A stretch of DNA of 64,000 nt. It comes from Balanoglossus misakiensis (Eukaryota; Hemichordata). A model generated the notes under the pieces. The model ran no database searches. It was not told the origin of the DNA and worked only from the letters and a program-made list of their open reading frames with translations. The stretch lies in assembly GCA_040954595.2 (NCBI GenBank), contig CM082578.2, positions 1,984,001-2,048,000 on the forward strand, read 5' to 3'. The translations under genes and the position numbers were made by a program. Shown here piece by piece: positions 1 through 11,532 of the stretch (position 1 is the first letter of the stretch; each line of letters begins with the position of its first letter).

Positions 1-70
1 AAATGTTTGCTGCTGTTTCCCTTTTTCATAAATTTGTTTGGCATAATCCTTTGTTTCTTCACATTAACAG

Positions 71-328
71 GGTTTGAAGGAGACTTCTGTGAACATAATA
101 TCAATGAATGTGACGAGTACCCCTGTGAGAATAATTCAACATGTTACGACACTTTAGGCAGTTATTATTGTTTGTGTGCTAATGGATTTGAAGGCAGCCA
201 CTGTGGGACCAACATTGATGATTGCCATGGTAACATGACATGTCAAAATGGTGCCACTTGTCACGATGGAATAATGGAATTCACATGTGAATGCCCTCCG
301 AGGTTCGAAGGGACACTTTGTGATAGAG
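71..328 (+). CDS. Exon with two calcium-binding EGF modules
   Basis: A single exon in phase 1-1 (258 bp). It starts after ttaacag and ends before gtaact. It encodes the tail of one EGF (GFEGDFCEH), a complete EGF beginning NINECDEYPC, and another beginning NIDDCHGNMTC. The D/N-I-N/D-E/D starts and the aromatic residue before CxC are the calcium-binding EGF consensus seen in Notch, fibrillin and SVEP1. Earlier exons must lie outside the window. The next coding exon is the pentraxin-like one at 1255, which continues in phase. These are secreted or cell-surface modules for protein-protein contact. Whether this exon belongs to the same gene as the large receptor downstream is not proven, but strand and phase agree. 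Confidence 0.8.
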
Positions 329-381
329 GTAACTGTGTGCTGACCATTTGTGATCCTATTCTTGGTTTCTTTAGTAATGTT

Positions 382-576
382 TACTGTAAAATGGGAAATT
401 TTTGCCGCAAACTACGCGAGAGCCAAAATAACATGCAAATAAAACGTTGCGTAAAAAAAATTTCGGAGATAACAATGCAGTGAAATACACGAACACGAAA
501 CTTAATCGTTGTGTAACAGTTGCCCCTTTTGATATCGCGAAAATTCCCTGTCGCGAAAATTTCCCATTTTCCAGTA
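382..576. repeat. Short inverted-repeat MITE, family TACTGTAAAA-CGCGAAAATTT
   Basis: Termini read TACTGTAAAATGGGAAATTT on the left and the inverted form ending CATTTTCCAGTA on the right, about 195 bp apart, with TA at both ends. Relatives occur at 4561, 12033, 17506, 17716, 20671, 22222, 25541, 28873, 29660, 37359 and 42011. The TA flanks suggest a Tc1/mariner or pogo-type non-autonomous element. The rest of this intron (577-1254) shows no gene. Stretches near 700-1030 (for example gctgttctgttctcgg) resemble the fold-back element at 5523. Confidence 0.75.
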
Positions 577-1254
577 TTTATTTCCATGCTGTACCATGCA
601 TATTACTTTTTACAGCCTGAATTTCATTTACCTGTATTCTTCTTTCTCAGAAATCTGTCGATCAATTTACCAATCATTGAATGTATTATATAAATAAGCA
701 AGCAGGCTTGCTGCACAATCAGATGTATAGAGGCTTGGATCTTTCATTACATTTGCTGGTTCTTTGCTGTTCTGTTCTCGGATGTGCGCCTCACTACATG
801 TACATCTGAATCTACTCCATTGAAAATGTTGAATGTGTTTTTTCAAAAGTAACCAATCTAAAAGCAGCTAACTTAACGCTTTTTGCTATGTGTTCTGACA
901 GGTGCATTATGTCTTCTGTAACGAGTGCTTAGATTGGCTTGAGAAAGCACATGATTTTCTATGTGCATATGAGGAGAATATTTGAGAATAGGAAAGCAAA
1001 GAACTAGCGAATGTAAATATCAATCAAACACTACACCAGTTAGCCAGCAAGCCATCCAGGAAACAAACTCATATGTTAGTATTTTCATTTTAGCTTGAAG
1101 TACAGTTTTATAGAACTGATAATATTCTATAGATGAAAGTACATAGTACAGTAACATACCATTCCAGTACAAACAAGTAATAATAAGCTGCACATGTTTT
1201 GGTTGTAAAGCTTAGTCTAATGTTCTGTTATGTTTGCTTTTATATTTCTAACAG

Positions 1255-2787
1255 AAAAGTCATCCAATTATGATCTCTTCTTCAATGGAGCTGACTCAAT
1301 GGTTGTCTCACCAACATTTAATTGCAGTCAAGACTTCAGTGTATCACTGTGGGTCAGATATAGCACCACTGATAAATCAACACCAGGTGTCTATCTTACC
1401 ATAGCATTGCAAGGATCAAGGTACTCTTTATGTTATTCTTTCTAGTCTGCAACCAATCTGATTAAAATCAGAAGCCCCCGTTCAACCTCCCGTTGTGGCC
1501 AGGCCAATCAGTACAGTTGAAAGTTCCTGCACTAAAAAAATAAATATTACAATGAAATGAAATATAATGTCTCGGGAGTTCATTTACTTCCATGTGTTCT
1601 AGTGGATGAGATAATGCTTTGTTTAGGAATTTCAAAGTGGGAAATGCAACGTTTTCTCATTGTATTTTGCATTTTCTCACAGTGGTGACCATATTCCTTT
1701 GCGGCGAAGATTTATTATTTGTCTGGTTTAAACTTGCATATGCACTTATACTTAGGGTTCATACTACTTGTGCATAGTTCAGTGCATACTTCTGTATGGG
1801 CTAAAGGTGGTGCAGTTTGAAAAAAGTGTGATAATTTCCCAAAAGTAACAGCTGATGCACCGATTTATGTCTAATCTCTGTTTTGAATTTCTTGGCAGCT
1901 TAACCCAAGTTGATAGTACCCTTCCTTGTCCTGGACAGAAGTCTATCTGTCAGTACAAATGGTGTAACCGTATCAGTTGATGACAACTCGTGGCATAATG
2001 TTGTCATGGTAATTGAAGAAGGCATTGTGGCAGTTTACTTGAATGGTGTTGCAGTAACATCACCCCTTCCATCCTGGACAGGTATCGCTGACTCAGAAAA
2101 GTAAGTTGCTCGTGGAACTCCGAACATTTTTAACTCCTACAAAGCCATAGAAAATTGTCATCATCACATGTTAAAATTCTATATTTTCCTATACTGTCAA
2201 GTTTTCCCAAGCCTCAAGAGAAGTGAACCATTTATTTGTGAAGCAGTTATCTTGTTTATAACTTATCTGCTAGGTAGCTTGTCTTACTCCTACATGACAA
2301 TACAATATCATCATAACATGTTGCGACTTACAACAAAACTGGCCAAAAAAATCAAGGGAGCAAACTATGGACATCAGCAAAGCTATCTTCGTGGCACTTT
2401 CAAATTCAAACTTATGCGGAACGATACTGATTTTCACAGTTTATTTTTGACAACTTCTTACCAGCACTTTTAATGAATTCATTATTCTCTTGTTTTTCAA
2501 CAGCTGTATGGTAATTCTTGGTCAAAGCTATGACGAAAATGGACTCCTTGACAACTATTTTAGCTTCCATGGTGATGTTACACAGATGAATGTATACGAT
2601 TATGTATTGACTCCTGTTGAAATCCAGAGTCTGGCTTTGAACTGTTCACAAAGTCCACTTGGCAATCATGTCATGTGGGTTGAAATGGATCAAGAGTTAT
2701 TGGGTAGTGTGGTCAAAATCCAGCCATCAGCTTGTGGAAGTACCAGGTGCCCAATTGGTTACTCTGGTTCACCATGCACACCTGTTG
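1255..2787 (+). CDS. Pentraxin/LamG-like module, three exons, frame broken in exon 2
   Basis: The exons are 1255-1420, 1899-2100 and 2504-2787. The first encodes a jelly-roll start (FSVSLWVRYSTTD), the second DDNSWHNVVMVIEEG and VYLNGVAV, the third GDVTQMNVYDYVLTPVEIQ followed by LALNCS. That last block is the pentraxin signature region of SVEP1-like proteins, and the exon closes with a cysteine tail CGSTRCPIGYSGSPC. Exon 1 ends in phase 2. Reading on from the acceptor at 1899 gives SLTQVDSTL, but the homologous frame LVLDRSLSVS is one base out, so an indel around 1920-1925 is likely. The third exon ends in phase 1 and fits the HYR exon at 3526. Confidence 0.75.
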
Positions 2788-3129
2788 GTAAATAGCCTTA
2801 TTCATTACTATCAAACAATTTTATGCATAATCTGACGAGGAGAAATTGGGTCATATTCACAGAAATGATTAATCCTAAATCCTTACTTTAACACAGCTCT
2901 CCTTGTAATGTTGTGTCTGTCCAGGGAAAACTGTGTGAAATTTTGAGTAGTTTTTCCTGTGTACATTCACCAGCCCCTAGCTGCTGTGTGTTGTACTCCA
3001 ATCACACAGCCTGCAATCTCCCTACTTTAGGAAGTATAGGGAATCATCATCTGCCCATGCCTGTATCGCTCACTCTTTTTGTTTCTACCGTACATGTATT
3101 TAACACTGAATGTAATGATACTATTCACA

Positions 3130-3226
3130 ACCACCACCACCACCATCATCATCATAATCATCATCACCACCACCACCACCACCATCATCATCATCATCGT
3201 CATCATCATCACCATCATCATCATCA
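3130..3226. repeat. CAC/CAT trinucleotide microsatellite
   Basis: A run of CAC, CAT and occasional AAT/CGT triplets of about 95 bp. It would read as polyhistidine on the plus strand and poly-Met/Val on the minus strand. No splice context supports translation. The same tract, slightly longer, is in copy 2 at 35922-36024. Confidence 0.9.
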
Positions 3227-3525
3227 GTTTCTGCTGTTCCAAGAACTAGGCTTATCATGAGTGTAATTGATCATATCATTTATTATGCCTATGGATACCA
3301 TCTCATGACTCCTGTCCTATCTTGTAGTGTTTCTTGACAGTGATCTAGTCTATTCACATGTATCAGAAAACAAGCACTTAACAATATCTGGATTTCTCAT
3401 GAATATGTGACAGATATTAACATCTAGTAGTGCATTTACCTAAATGTACCAGTTTATGCATAGGGGGTGTGGACCAGTTGTTTAATTTACAAACATTTGT
3501 TATTCTTTCACTTTTTTTTCTTCAG

Positions 3526-4465
3526 ATAAACACGCTCCTGAAGTCATTTACTGTCCCAATACGACCCGTATAATTAGTCCTAATAGCTTGACAACAGGAG
3601 TATGGCAGGAGCCTATATTTACAGATGATGTCGCCATTGCCAATGTGACACAAACCTACACAATGGGTAAGTTTCCTATAAAATATCATTTCTGATTATA
3701 GATAATATATAACATTCACACTAACTAAGTTTTTTTTATCGGGGTGGGGTGGGGAGTTGATCTAAACAGAAACCAACAAGCTGAGACAACTTTCCTAAGA
3801 TTATGGTCAGTATGAAGCATACTGGTACAGTTTATTCTTGTGGCCGTTACTCATATATGGCTAGCACATCCTATGTGCGACAGATGATCTTGCTTCCAAG
3901 TATTAAAGCCTCAATTGCTGATACTATTACCATATGTTTATAGGCCCTTTCCTCGATCCCAGGGCAGTACAATGAAGTTAAAACTCGAAAGCATTTGTGT
4001 TTGCACGTAATTGTTTATTGGAAACAAAAGATTTGACCAACTGTTGAGCAAGGCCTTTAATCAGTAAAGTACTTAATATTCTCCACTACTACTGGGGATA
4101 CCCATACCACAAATGTTGTGTTCTCTTACAATGGGCAGTTGAATAAACGTGTGCGGCACCATATCTGTTTAGTATACATATCTTGTTCATGTTTATATGT
4201 ACAGTCACAATCAGGAGTTGATAATATGCCTGTGTATACCCACCAGATAGCTCACTTAAATGGACCATTCTAAGTTTGAAAAGAAAATCATGAAAAACAT
4301 TCAAGAAACGGAAGCTATTTTGGCTTTAGCACCCATGCCTGTAATGATGTGCATAATTTTGTTCTTACAGGTGACACCTTTTCCTGGGGAACCTACCAGA
4401 TCGCTATGTTGCTTCAGATACAGCTGGCAACAATGCACAGTGCAACTTTTTACTCTATGTACTGC
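3526..4465 (+). pseudogene. HYR module copy 1, second exon frameshifted
   Basis: Exons 3526-3666 (141 bp) and 4371-4465 (95 bp). HYR (hyalin repeat) hallmarks are the start APEVIYCP, VWQEPIFTDD in the middle and the D-x-x-G-N end partly visible in the other frame. The matching exon in copy 2 (37168-37263) is 96 bp and reads TFSWGTYQISYVASDTAGN. Here one base is missing between 4402 and 4403 (agatcgctatg against agatcagctatg), so the frame is lost after TYQI. Splice sites remain intact. The entry phase fits the preceding pentraxin exon. It could also be a base-calling error. Confidence 0.8.
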
Positions 4466-4560
4466 GTGAGTGAATTTTTTTATCATTCATACATAAACTT
4501 TACAAATTAATTAATATCTTGACAAATTGTCATCTCTACCCCTTGTTATGTCTTGTCACA

Positions 4561-4720
4561 TACTGTAAAACGGGACATTTTCGTGACAGAAAATATTTTG
4601 CAATATATCAAAAGAGGCAACTGTGACACGAGAATTAAATTTCCGCATTCTAGTATTTTACTAACTACTCTGGTATCTCTGAAAAACATTTTATGCGACT
4701 TTATTTTCTTCTTCTTTTTT
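4561..4720. repeat. MITE (TACTGTAAAA family), right end deleted
   Basis: The left terminus TACTGTAAAACGGGACATTT is present. The right terminus, still seen in copy 2 at 37521-37552, has been removed by a 42-bp deletion bounded by gc. Confidence 0.75.
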
Positions 4721-5129
4721 GCATCATTATCACTTTTGTCCCTATGTAACTATCAAAAATTATAACAACATCATTCAGAACATACAAGGACACTCAAACC
4801 CGTCTAAAACAAACCCTGTCTAATCGGGAAACCTCTCTTCAACCAACAGCTTTTCCTAGTCCCTTTTACATAGAAACATGTTAATGTGTTGGTGTTCTGT
4901 TTACAAGATTTGACTGTGTAATAAATATGGGTGTCACACATACACCATTAAGACAGTTCTGAAGCATCTCAGAATTGATACTGTCTTAAAAAAACATGTG
5001 TGGACGGTGTAAGTGGTCCTGAAACGTCTCAGATTTGAGACGGCTCTGCCAGCCAGACCTGAGCCGGTGTAAGGATTAACACCTCTCCGCAACCCATTGT
5101 CTATGGGGCCGAGCCTCAGCGCCTATACA

Positions 5130-5522
5130 TAAACTTTGATTGGATGACATTTTGCATTCCTTAGTTGACACACACAAAATGTTATCCAATGACGTGAAGT
5201 GTATTACACGGCAGAGACTACAATGTGCCAGAAGACAGTTCCAGAGTCATTTATTCAATGTTTTTTAACGAATTTGGCTAATTTGTGGCCGTGTGAAAAA
5301 TATAATCTCACACACCAAAGACCTGGGATCATATTTCTCACGCTCATCAGGGATATTTTGTCCCACACTCGCCTGCGGCTTGTGTGGGACACTAAATCCC
5401 CAACTCATGTGTGAAATATGATCCCAGGTCCTTGGGGAATGGGAGATTCTAGTAATCCCACACTCTGGCAGATTTGAAAGCATTATATGTGCAATACATG
5501 GACAGAAACTTCAATGTGCCAG
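5130..5522. repeat. Fold-back element, CCTGGGATCATATTTCTCAC family
   Basis: The core has inverted arms (ctgggatcatatttctcac and gtgtgaaatatgatcccag) around cgcctgcggctt. The flanks gattggatgac and atgttatccaatgacg are shared with the second member at 10190-10560 and with 37971-38364 in the duplicated block. No coding potential. Confidence 0.75.
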
Positions 5523-5734
5523 CAATCTAATTAGTATCAGATGTAGAGTTAGGCGCTTTTGATAGGTTTGGCTATTCTGTTCTCTTAGCTTTGGCTGTTC
5601 TGTTCTCTGTCTTGGCTGTTCTGTTCTCTGTCTTGGCTGTTCTCGGGTGCACGCATCTCTTTCATACAGAACAGCCAAGAATCAGCGAAAGTAAAGAAGG
5701 CGCCTAATTCTACATCTGATTTTAATCAGATTGA
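5523..5734. repeat. Fold-back element with internal 20-22 bp tandem repeats
   Basis: Ends are inverted (caatctaattagtatcagat and atctgattttaatcagattg). Inside are three tandem copies of ttggctgttctgttctctgt. The element is also present in copy 2 around 38365-38575. Confidence 0.7.
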
Positions 5735-7418
5735 TGTGCCAAGTGACAGTTACACGAGAAGTAGAATCTCAAACACCGAGGAACCTGAAATAAGATTTCT
5801 GACACTCAAACTAAAATATTGCATCTCACACTCACCTTTGCCCATGAGAAGAAATCTAACACCATATCCTTTGGGATGTATTAGATTCGGTTAATCTCCT
5901 ACATGGGACGCAAGACCTGTAATTCATTTTCCATAGCCAACAATGGGAGCTTTGAGCTAAATATTCCTATTTTATAACATTCAGCGAGCCAAATTCCATT
6001 GCATGGTTTTATCTTTGATGTTATATTCTGCCATTATATTTTCCAAGAAATAAAAATGACTCAGGTGAAGTATTTGAGCCCCAGTAACTCTAACATTTGA
6101 CTGTTTTTTCAGTATTTTTCTCCTGTGTCATTTTCTTCTTTTACTCGTTATAGCTTTTCAACAAAGTCTGTATATAAGCAACGGCCATTGTTATTGTAGA
6201 AAATGAATTCGAGTCTCGACTTCATTCAATTTTCATCAATAACAATGCAGATTACTACAAAAGGGCTGTTTTGAAATAATATCTTAGTATAATTTCTGGC
6301 ACTCGACGTAGTCAAGGGGTTTAACCCTAATGCTACTGGGTGTCATATCTGTTCAGCGTGTCATGTCCCTTAAAAACCTATATGCCATTTTTCTTCTAAA
6401 ATATATTTTGACTGTCTTGACATGGCTCTCATACGTACTTAGACACACTTGGCAGTCTGAACCCCCTGTAAAATGTACCAAATCGCACTGGTTTGCACTG
6501 TATTGGTTTGAGGGTCTTGTATAGGCCCAACTGATTAACACACACTTGGCAGCCTAACATGCCTGGGAGCCAGGATTCTAGGCACCCTGGAAATTAGTCT
6601 GGTCCCCTGCCCCAATCCCACCGCTGGCTGCGCTACGCTAAAGGGAAAGGGGTCAGGTACGGCCCGATTTCACACCCAGAAACCTGGGAAGACCATGTGA
6701 TCATAAACAAGATGGATGCCTCCAATGTCCGTACGTGTTGGTCAACACTCATTCGCTGTCATGGAAGGGGATCATGACAAAGAAAGAAAAGAAAAATTAC
6801 ACAGTAGAACTTCAAATGAACAGCTCTTTGTTGTAGTACAACAGAGAAGGTAACGCCACAACCTATCAAATGTCACAGAATTCATCAAAGTATGAGCCCA
6901 GGAAAAAAATTCCAGACAATTTAAAGTGAAAGGATCGTCGCGCTGCGTTTGTTTGTTTATAAACATTACAAGTCATCCACAAATCCCTGAAATTAGATCA
7001 TTCTTAGAATGAACGGAGCAGCCAACTGTAGCGTAGACTGGGCATGAAAGCAACTGAAGATCTTAGTAGGTCGTGGTGACTACAGTGGGGTTTGTGCTGG
7101 TATGGGAGGACATATTCTCATCAAGGGGGACAGCCCTTCCCTTTAAACTCGACATACAGCCTATCAGTTAACTTTTCGTATCAATCAAAATTGACTAGGA
7201 AAGATCAAAATGTCTGGCTTTTTTCATTAAGGTTAGTGAATTTAATAACTGGAAGTTGTGAAAAAAAGTACCATTTACTCTCCCACAAATCAAGAGTCTC
7301 ATATTTTTGAGGAATGATTCTCAGAAAATCTTGTTCAGTTGCTTTGCAGGGTCTTTATGGCCGTCCTTGTTATAATGTTTCTCATTTTCTGACTCTTTCT
7401 GTTGTTTGTTTTATGCAG
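5735..7418. other. Non-coding stretch
   Basis: No exon-like sequence is convincing here, and in particular no macro-domain exons that would belong to the GDAP2-like exons beginning at 7419. Positions 6970-7015 carry a segment (ccctgaaattagatcattct) found inverted at 18256-18298, so some of this is dispersed repeat. Confidence 0.5.
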
Positions 7419-10037
7419 ATACAACCGCTGGCTGCAGAGATCTCGGCAGACTGATCTGACTGAAATTGCAACACTGCATTGTCTCTATCAGTCTGGAGTG
7501 GATTATTTTGGTCGACCTGTCATTTTCTTTGTTGGCAGAAATTTCCCAGCAGCTTCCATTGACCTTGACAAGGTAATTAAAGCTCCATTAGCTTTATCTT
7601 TTCGCTACGTTTTCAGTATTTTTGTTTTGTTTATTTACTGCAGTTCTTTTTTTTCAAATTCCTGAAGCATGATGAAATGCCCAGCAATTTGCTTATTGAG
7701 TTATGACAACCAGTAATTGATCCCATTTCAGTGAGCAGAACAATACAAATAATATTTCACAAGAAAATTTAAATAACTAAAATAATGTCAAAAATGAGTG
7801 ACTTTGTCCCTTTAACCAATTTTTTCACATCTGAAGTGTTTTTTTGTCCACAGTTAGCTATTTTCTCTATCAGTGTTTTATCAGATCTCTGATTTTTTTT
7901 TCAGGCTGTGCTTTATCTGATTCAGCAGTTGGATCCCATTGTGAACAAGGATTACATTGTTGTGTACTTCCATACACTCAGTTCTCCGGCTAACCATCCA
8001 GACATCTCCTGGATTAAACAGGTCTACAACTTGTTAGATTTTCGATGGAAGAGGAACCTCAAAGCATTTTACATCATTCACCCAACACTGTGGTCAAAGG
8101 TCAGTTGCTAAGGTTACTTCTGTTTCTAACATACAGAAGCCTAGATTTTCATCTCTGAATGTAAAATACAGTAAAATCTATCTAAACTGGGCACCATAGG
8201 GACTGAAAAAAATTGTTCAGTTTGCTGAGGTGTCCAGTTTGTAGAGGTATCCTGTGGTTCTATGTTAAAGGGCTTGTGAAAGATGTTTGGTATAGACAGG
8301 TTTCCAGATTAGAGAGAGTTCAGTTTAGATAGATTTTGCTGTAGTATGGGGTTATGTGTAAAAAAAATGCCATATGTGGATGAAAGCCTTGTTTGTGGCA
8401 TATTAGACGACCAATGACAGAGTCCAATAGTTCACATAGGGAGCCAAAGTTCATATGTGGTCATGTTTTGTGTATGATTCATTGTTTAACACTTTCATTA
8501 GTTAATTAATTGATTAAGGGGGTATTGCATGAAACCGTCAAGACTTTTTCAGAGGCCTATTTCTCATCAAACACTACGTTAAAACCCCCTATAAACCATA
8601 CATATTCTGGAAGCTAAGTCTTTGAACTTTTGTTTGAGATGCATGTTTTATTGACCCCCGGAAATGGTGGCCAATCAACGCAAAGCAAAGCTACTTAGAT
8701 CTAAAGTTGTTAAAAGTGGCAGAAATGCAGACCAAGAAAAACGGCAATGTGCATTGTTGACACTTATTTCTTCAACTGCGGACTCATTCAGAAAAGTGCT
8801 ATTTTGGGTGATTATGTACCATTTCTGCCAAGATGCATTTGTCAGAATGTGGGTCAGTATTAGACCTACCGATTATGTAAAAAAGAAAAAAATTGGTAAA
8901 AATCATAACTTTTCATGTAAGGTAAATATTTAAAAACAAGGGAGGAACACAATGCCTTCATTACAAGTTGTCACACACAGTAGAAACACTTGTCAATTTG
9001 TTTTGGGATTCCAAACCACTCCAAATTTGTGTAACTTTCCAAGGTTATGCAAATTTCAAGCTTCACTCTGTTCAAGGGTGAGAGCCAATGTGTTTTGTTC
9101 TAATATCAACTTCAACCCCTTGTGTTGTCTTTGTGGGTGTTGGTGGTGTCACTGACTCCTTGGTGGCTGGTGTCAAACTGGGGAGGCTAAACCCCCATTG
9201 AAATCAGTCTGTTGGGAATAAGTGCAAATGTACATAACTGTGGAAGGAATTTGTTCTGCTATGCTCACTTTAGTTGAGAGAATGAACCTGATTAGAAATG
9301 TTTTAAGTTCATTTTAGTTCATATGACCTACATGCTGAGTGTGCATGTTCTGTGACATCTTTTGCCTTTTTGAAGTGATCAACGCATCTGAACCAGAGTT
9401 TTCTTTAGCTGTTGGTGAAATAAGAAATATGTACTACCTAAATATTAAATAATAATTAAGACAAAGCATACCTATCCTTGTGAGGTCAAAATGGGCATCA
9501 TAGATTATCAGAGATGGTGGTGGTGGTGGTGGTGCATAGTATGTTTTAAAAATGATGAAATTACTGTTTAGAAATCCTTTTTTAAACTCCCTGGCTAAAG
9601 AGAAAAAAGGGTGTTTATTAACTGAAAATGTCATTAGACATCAAACTTTGGTGTTTGTTTATGATTACCAGTCACTTTTATAATCTTAACATTGTTTTAT
9701 TGGAGAACCGTTTTGATATGTGGTGACAACATGGTTTCATGAAATTCTTTTTAATGAGTGAAAAGAATTGAAAGCACACTAATTATATTTCAGATAAAGA
9801 AAGGAGATGGTTGAAGTACCTTACTTTATCTAACAGACTTACGAGTTTTGTATGATATGTTCATGCTTATGTAGTTTATCTGTTCCATTTCAGGTTTTGA
9901 CGTGGTTCTTCACAACATTCACAGCATCGAGTCTCAAAACGCGTGTTCACACTCATTCAGGAGTCAAGAACCTGTATAATCTCATCCCTCCAGAACACCT
10001 GGATATTCCACCTTTTGTTTTGGACCATGACATGAAA
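7419..10037 (+). CDS. GDAP2-like CRAL-TRIO (Sec14-like) domain, three exons, no macro-domain half
   Basis: Exons 7419-7572, 7905-8099 and 9894-10037 join in frame (phases 2-0, 0-0, 0-0) with consensus splice sites and no stops. They encode about 164 residues. Key stretches are YNRWLQRSR, GVDYFGRPVIFFVGRNFP, YIVVYFHTLSSP, KRNLKAFYIIHPTLWSK, WFFTTFTASSLK and PPFVLDHDMK. I recognise this as the C-terminal CRAL-TRIO domain of GDAP2 (ganglioside-induced differentiation-associated protein 2). That protein is intracellular and normally has an N-terminal macro domain. No macro-domain exons are visible upstream and no last exon with a stop downstream to 11649. It sits between exons for secreted domains on the same strand, so it is a partial gene copy, a nested gene with unseen exons, or an assembly join. 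The intact frame argues against an old pseudogene. Confidence 0.8.
8168..8343. repeat. MITE with ACAGTAAAAT-CTATCTAAACTGG ends
   Basis: The left end acagtaaaatctatctaaac is inverted at the right end (gtttagatagattttgctgt). Related copies are at 10768-10949 and, partly, 12674-12800. It lies in the GDAP2-like gene's second intron. The remainder of that intron (8344-9893) shows no recognisable gene. It includes a short GGT microsatellite near 9515. Confidence 0.7.
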
Positions 10038-10189
10038 GTGAGTATCATTTTGATGCTTATAGGATGATTTTCTTACAATTACTTTGTGCAAATAGGGTGT
10101 TCTTACACTGCTGGCATGCTGATAGTGTGGGATCAGAGTGTGTGAACAAATCGATCCCACATTCTCACTGAATGGGAAACTGTATATAA

Positions 10190-10560
10190 TGCGAGCGCTG
10201 ATTGGATGACAAAGCATTCTTTTATTACCAGGCGCTAAATGTTATCCATTGGCGCAAAGTGTAATACATGGACAAAAACTACAACGTACGAGACGACATT
10301 TACAGTCAATTATTCAATGTTTCTAATGCGAATTATAATTTGGCTTTTTTTTGTCGTGAGAGAAATAGAATCTCACACACCAAGGACCTAGGATCATATT
10401 TCTCACACTCGTCGGGGATATTTTGTCCCACACTCGCCTGCGGCTCGTCTGGGACAGAAAATCCCCCACTTGTGTGAGAAATATGATCCCAGGTCCTTGG
10501 GGAATGTGAGATTCTATTAATCTCAATTCTATGTTTTGGTAAAATGTGGATGTCAAAACT
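10190..10560. repeat. Fold-back element, second member of the 5130 family
   Basis: Shares gattggatgacaaagcatt, aatgttatccattggcg and the inverted core ggatcatatttctcacactc with the copies at 5130 and 37971. It is more diverged than those two are from each other. Confidence 0.7.
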
Positions 10561-10767
10561 TTTCATTTTCTACAAAAATGGTCTACAGTGAAATGGTTTG
10601 GTTGTATAATATGTAAACTAATCTCTTGGCATTTTCTTAATTTTTTTGCAACTTGGGTCAATGGTCCAGACTACTACATTTCAGCCAGTGATGACAGTAA
10701 AGATGGCCTGTAAAATGAGATGCAGTTGACAACAAACCAGAGTGGTAGTTAAAAACAGATTTCATGG

Positions 10768-10949
10768 TACAGTAGAACCTTCTAAACCGAACACCAAAGG
10801 GACTGAAGGAATTGTTTCAGTTTGCAGAGGTGTCTGGTTTATACAGGTTCTTTTAATATGTGGTTCTATGTCAAAGGGACAGGAAAATGTGTTCAGTATA
10901 GACAGGTTTCAAGATTAGACAGGGTTTGGTTTAGACAGGTTTTACTGTA
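10768..10949. repeat. MITE, second copy of the 8168 family
   Basis: Ends tacagtagaaccttctaaac and tttagacaggttttactgta are inverted, and the interior matches 8168-8343 throughout with many substitutions. Confidence 0.7.
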
Positions 10950-11080
10950 TTTGTAATATCTTTCAGTGGTGTTTGACATCACACACATGTGGACAAATGT
11001 TACACATGTGCTAACCATTGACTTGGTACCAAAATGCTTTCTTTCTTATTTTGTCAACATTTTGAATGCTGCAATATTGA

Positions 11081-11270
11081 ACACCTATTGCCTGGCCATG
11101 AGGGCCATAGCAGCCGTTTATTACACCCGAGGGGCTGTGAGTTACCAGAATCACATGGTATTTCCCGAGGCCGCAGGCCGAGGGAAATAGCATATGATTC
11201 TGGTAACTCACAGTCACGAGGGGGTAAAAACGGCTGCTATGGCCCGAATATAGGCCAGGCTATAGGTGTT
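11081..11270. repeat. Near-perfect hairpin element with GC-rich loop
   Basis: Two arms of about 90 bp (for example gggccatagcagccgttt and aaacggctgctatggccc) meet at a loop gccgcaggc flanked by cccgag and cgaggg. Related hairpins with the same kind of loop are at 18318-18441 and 27586-27736. Confidence 0.8.
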
Positions 11271-11271
11271 T

Positions 11272-11532
11272 TATAATAAACCTCATGCTAACAGCTGGGA
11301 AAATCTTGCAATTTTCTCTTGGGGTTGGCAGACGACATCTTCCGCGGTGGCCATTGTGTCAGACGAAGCGACGCTGATTGACGTGACCGAGTCTGCGCAC
11401 TCACGCTGGTCACGTGACCGGTTTATATTTTTTCTGCTATTTCCCTAGCGGTTCATAGTCAATTCTATTTTCATATCACGTGACGGATTCTGGCGAATCA
11501 CGGCACAGTATTAGCATGAGGTATATTATAAC
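11272..11532. repeat. Inverted-repeat element abutting the hairpin
   Basis: Ends ttataataaacctcatgcta and tagcatgaggtatattataa are inverted and enclose about 220 bp of unique GC-richer sequence. No coding sequence is visible. Confidence 0.55.

Larger units (their letters stand above)
3035..6285. repeat. Segmental duplication, copy 1 of the HYR block
   Basis: Nearly identical to 35826-39236, beginning at tatagggaatcatcatctg and ending at gaaataatatc. It contains the His-coding-like CAC/CAT microsatellite, both HYR exons and about 1.8 kb of intron. Relative to copy 2 it lacks 42 bp (at 4720), 111 bp (at about 6059) and one base in the second HYR exon. Confidence 0.95.

Noticed and set aside
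382-576. Possible conserved regulatory element because the same motif recurs in many introns
   Set aside because: The copies have paired inverted ends with TA flanks and vary like independent insertions, which fits a MITE family better.
2913-3260. 115-residue frame with a polyhistidine run (and the partner at 35791-36057)
   Set aside because: It is a translated CAC/CAT microsatellite in an intron. The same tract is in both copies of the duplicated block and neither shows splice signals.
8664-8933. 89-residue basic plus-strand frame in the GDAP2-like intron
   Set aside because: No homology recognised, low-complexity lysine end, and no splice context.
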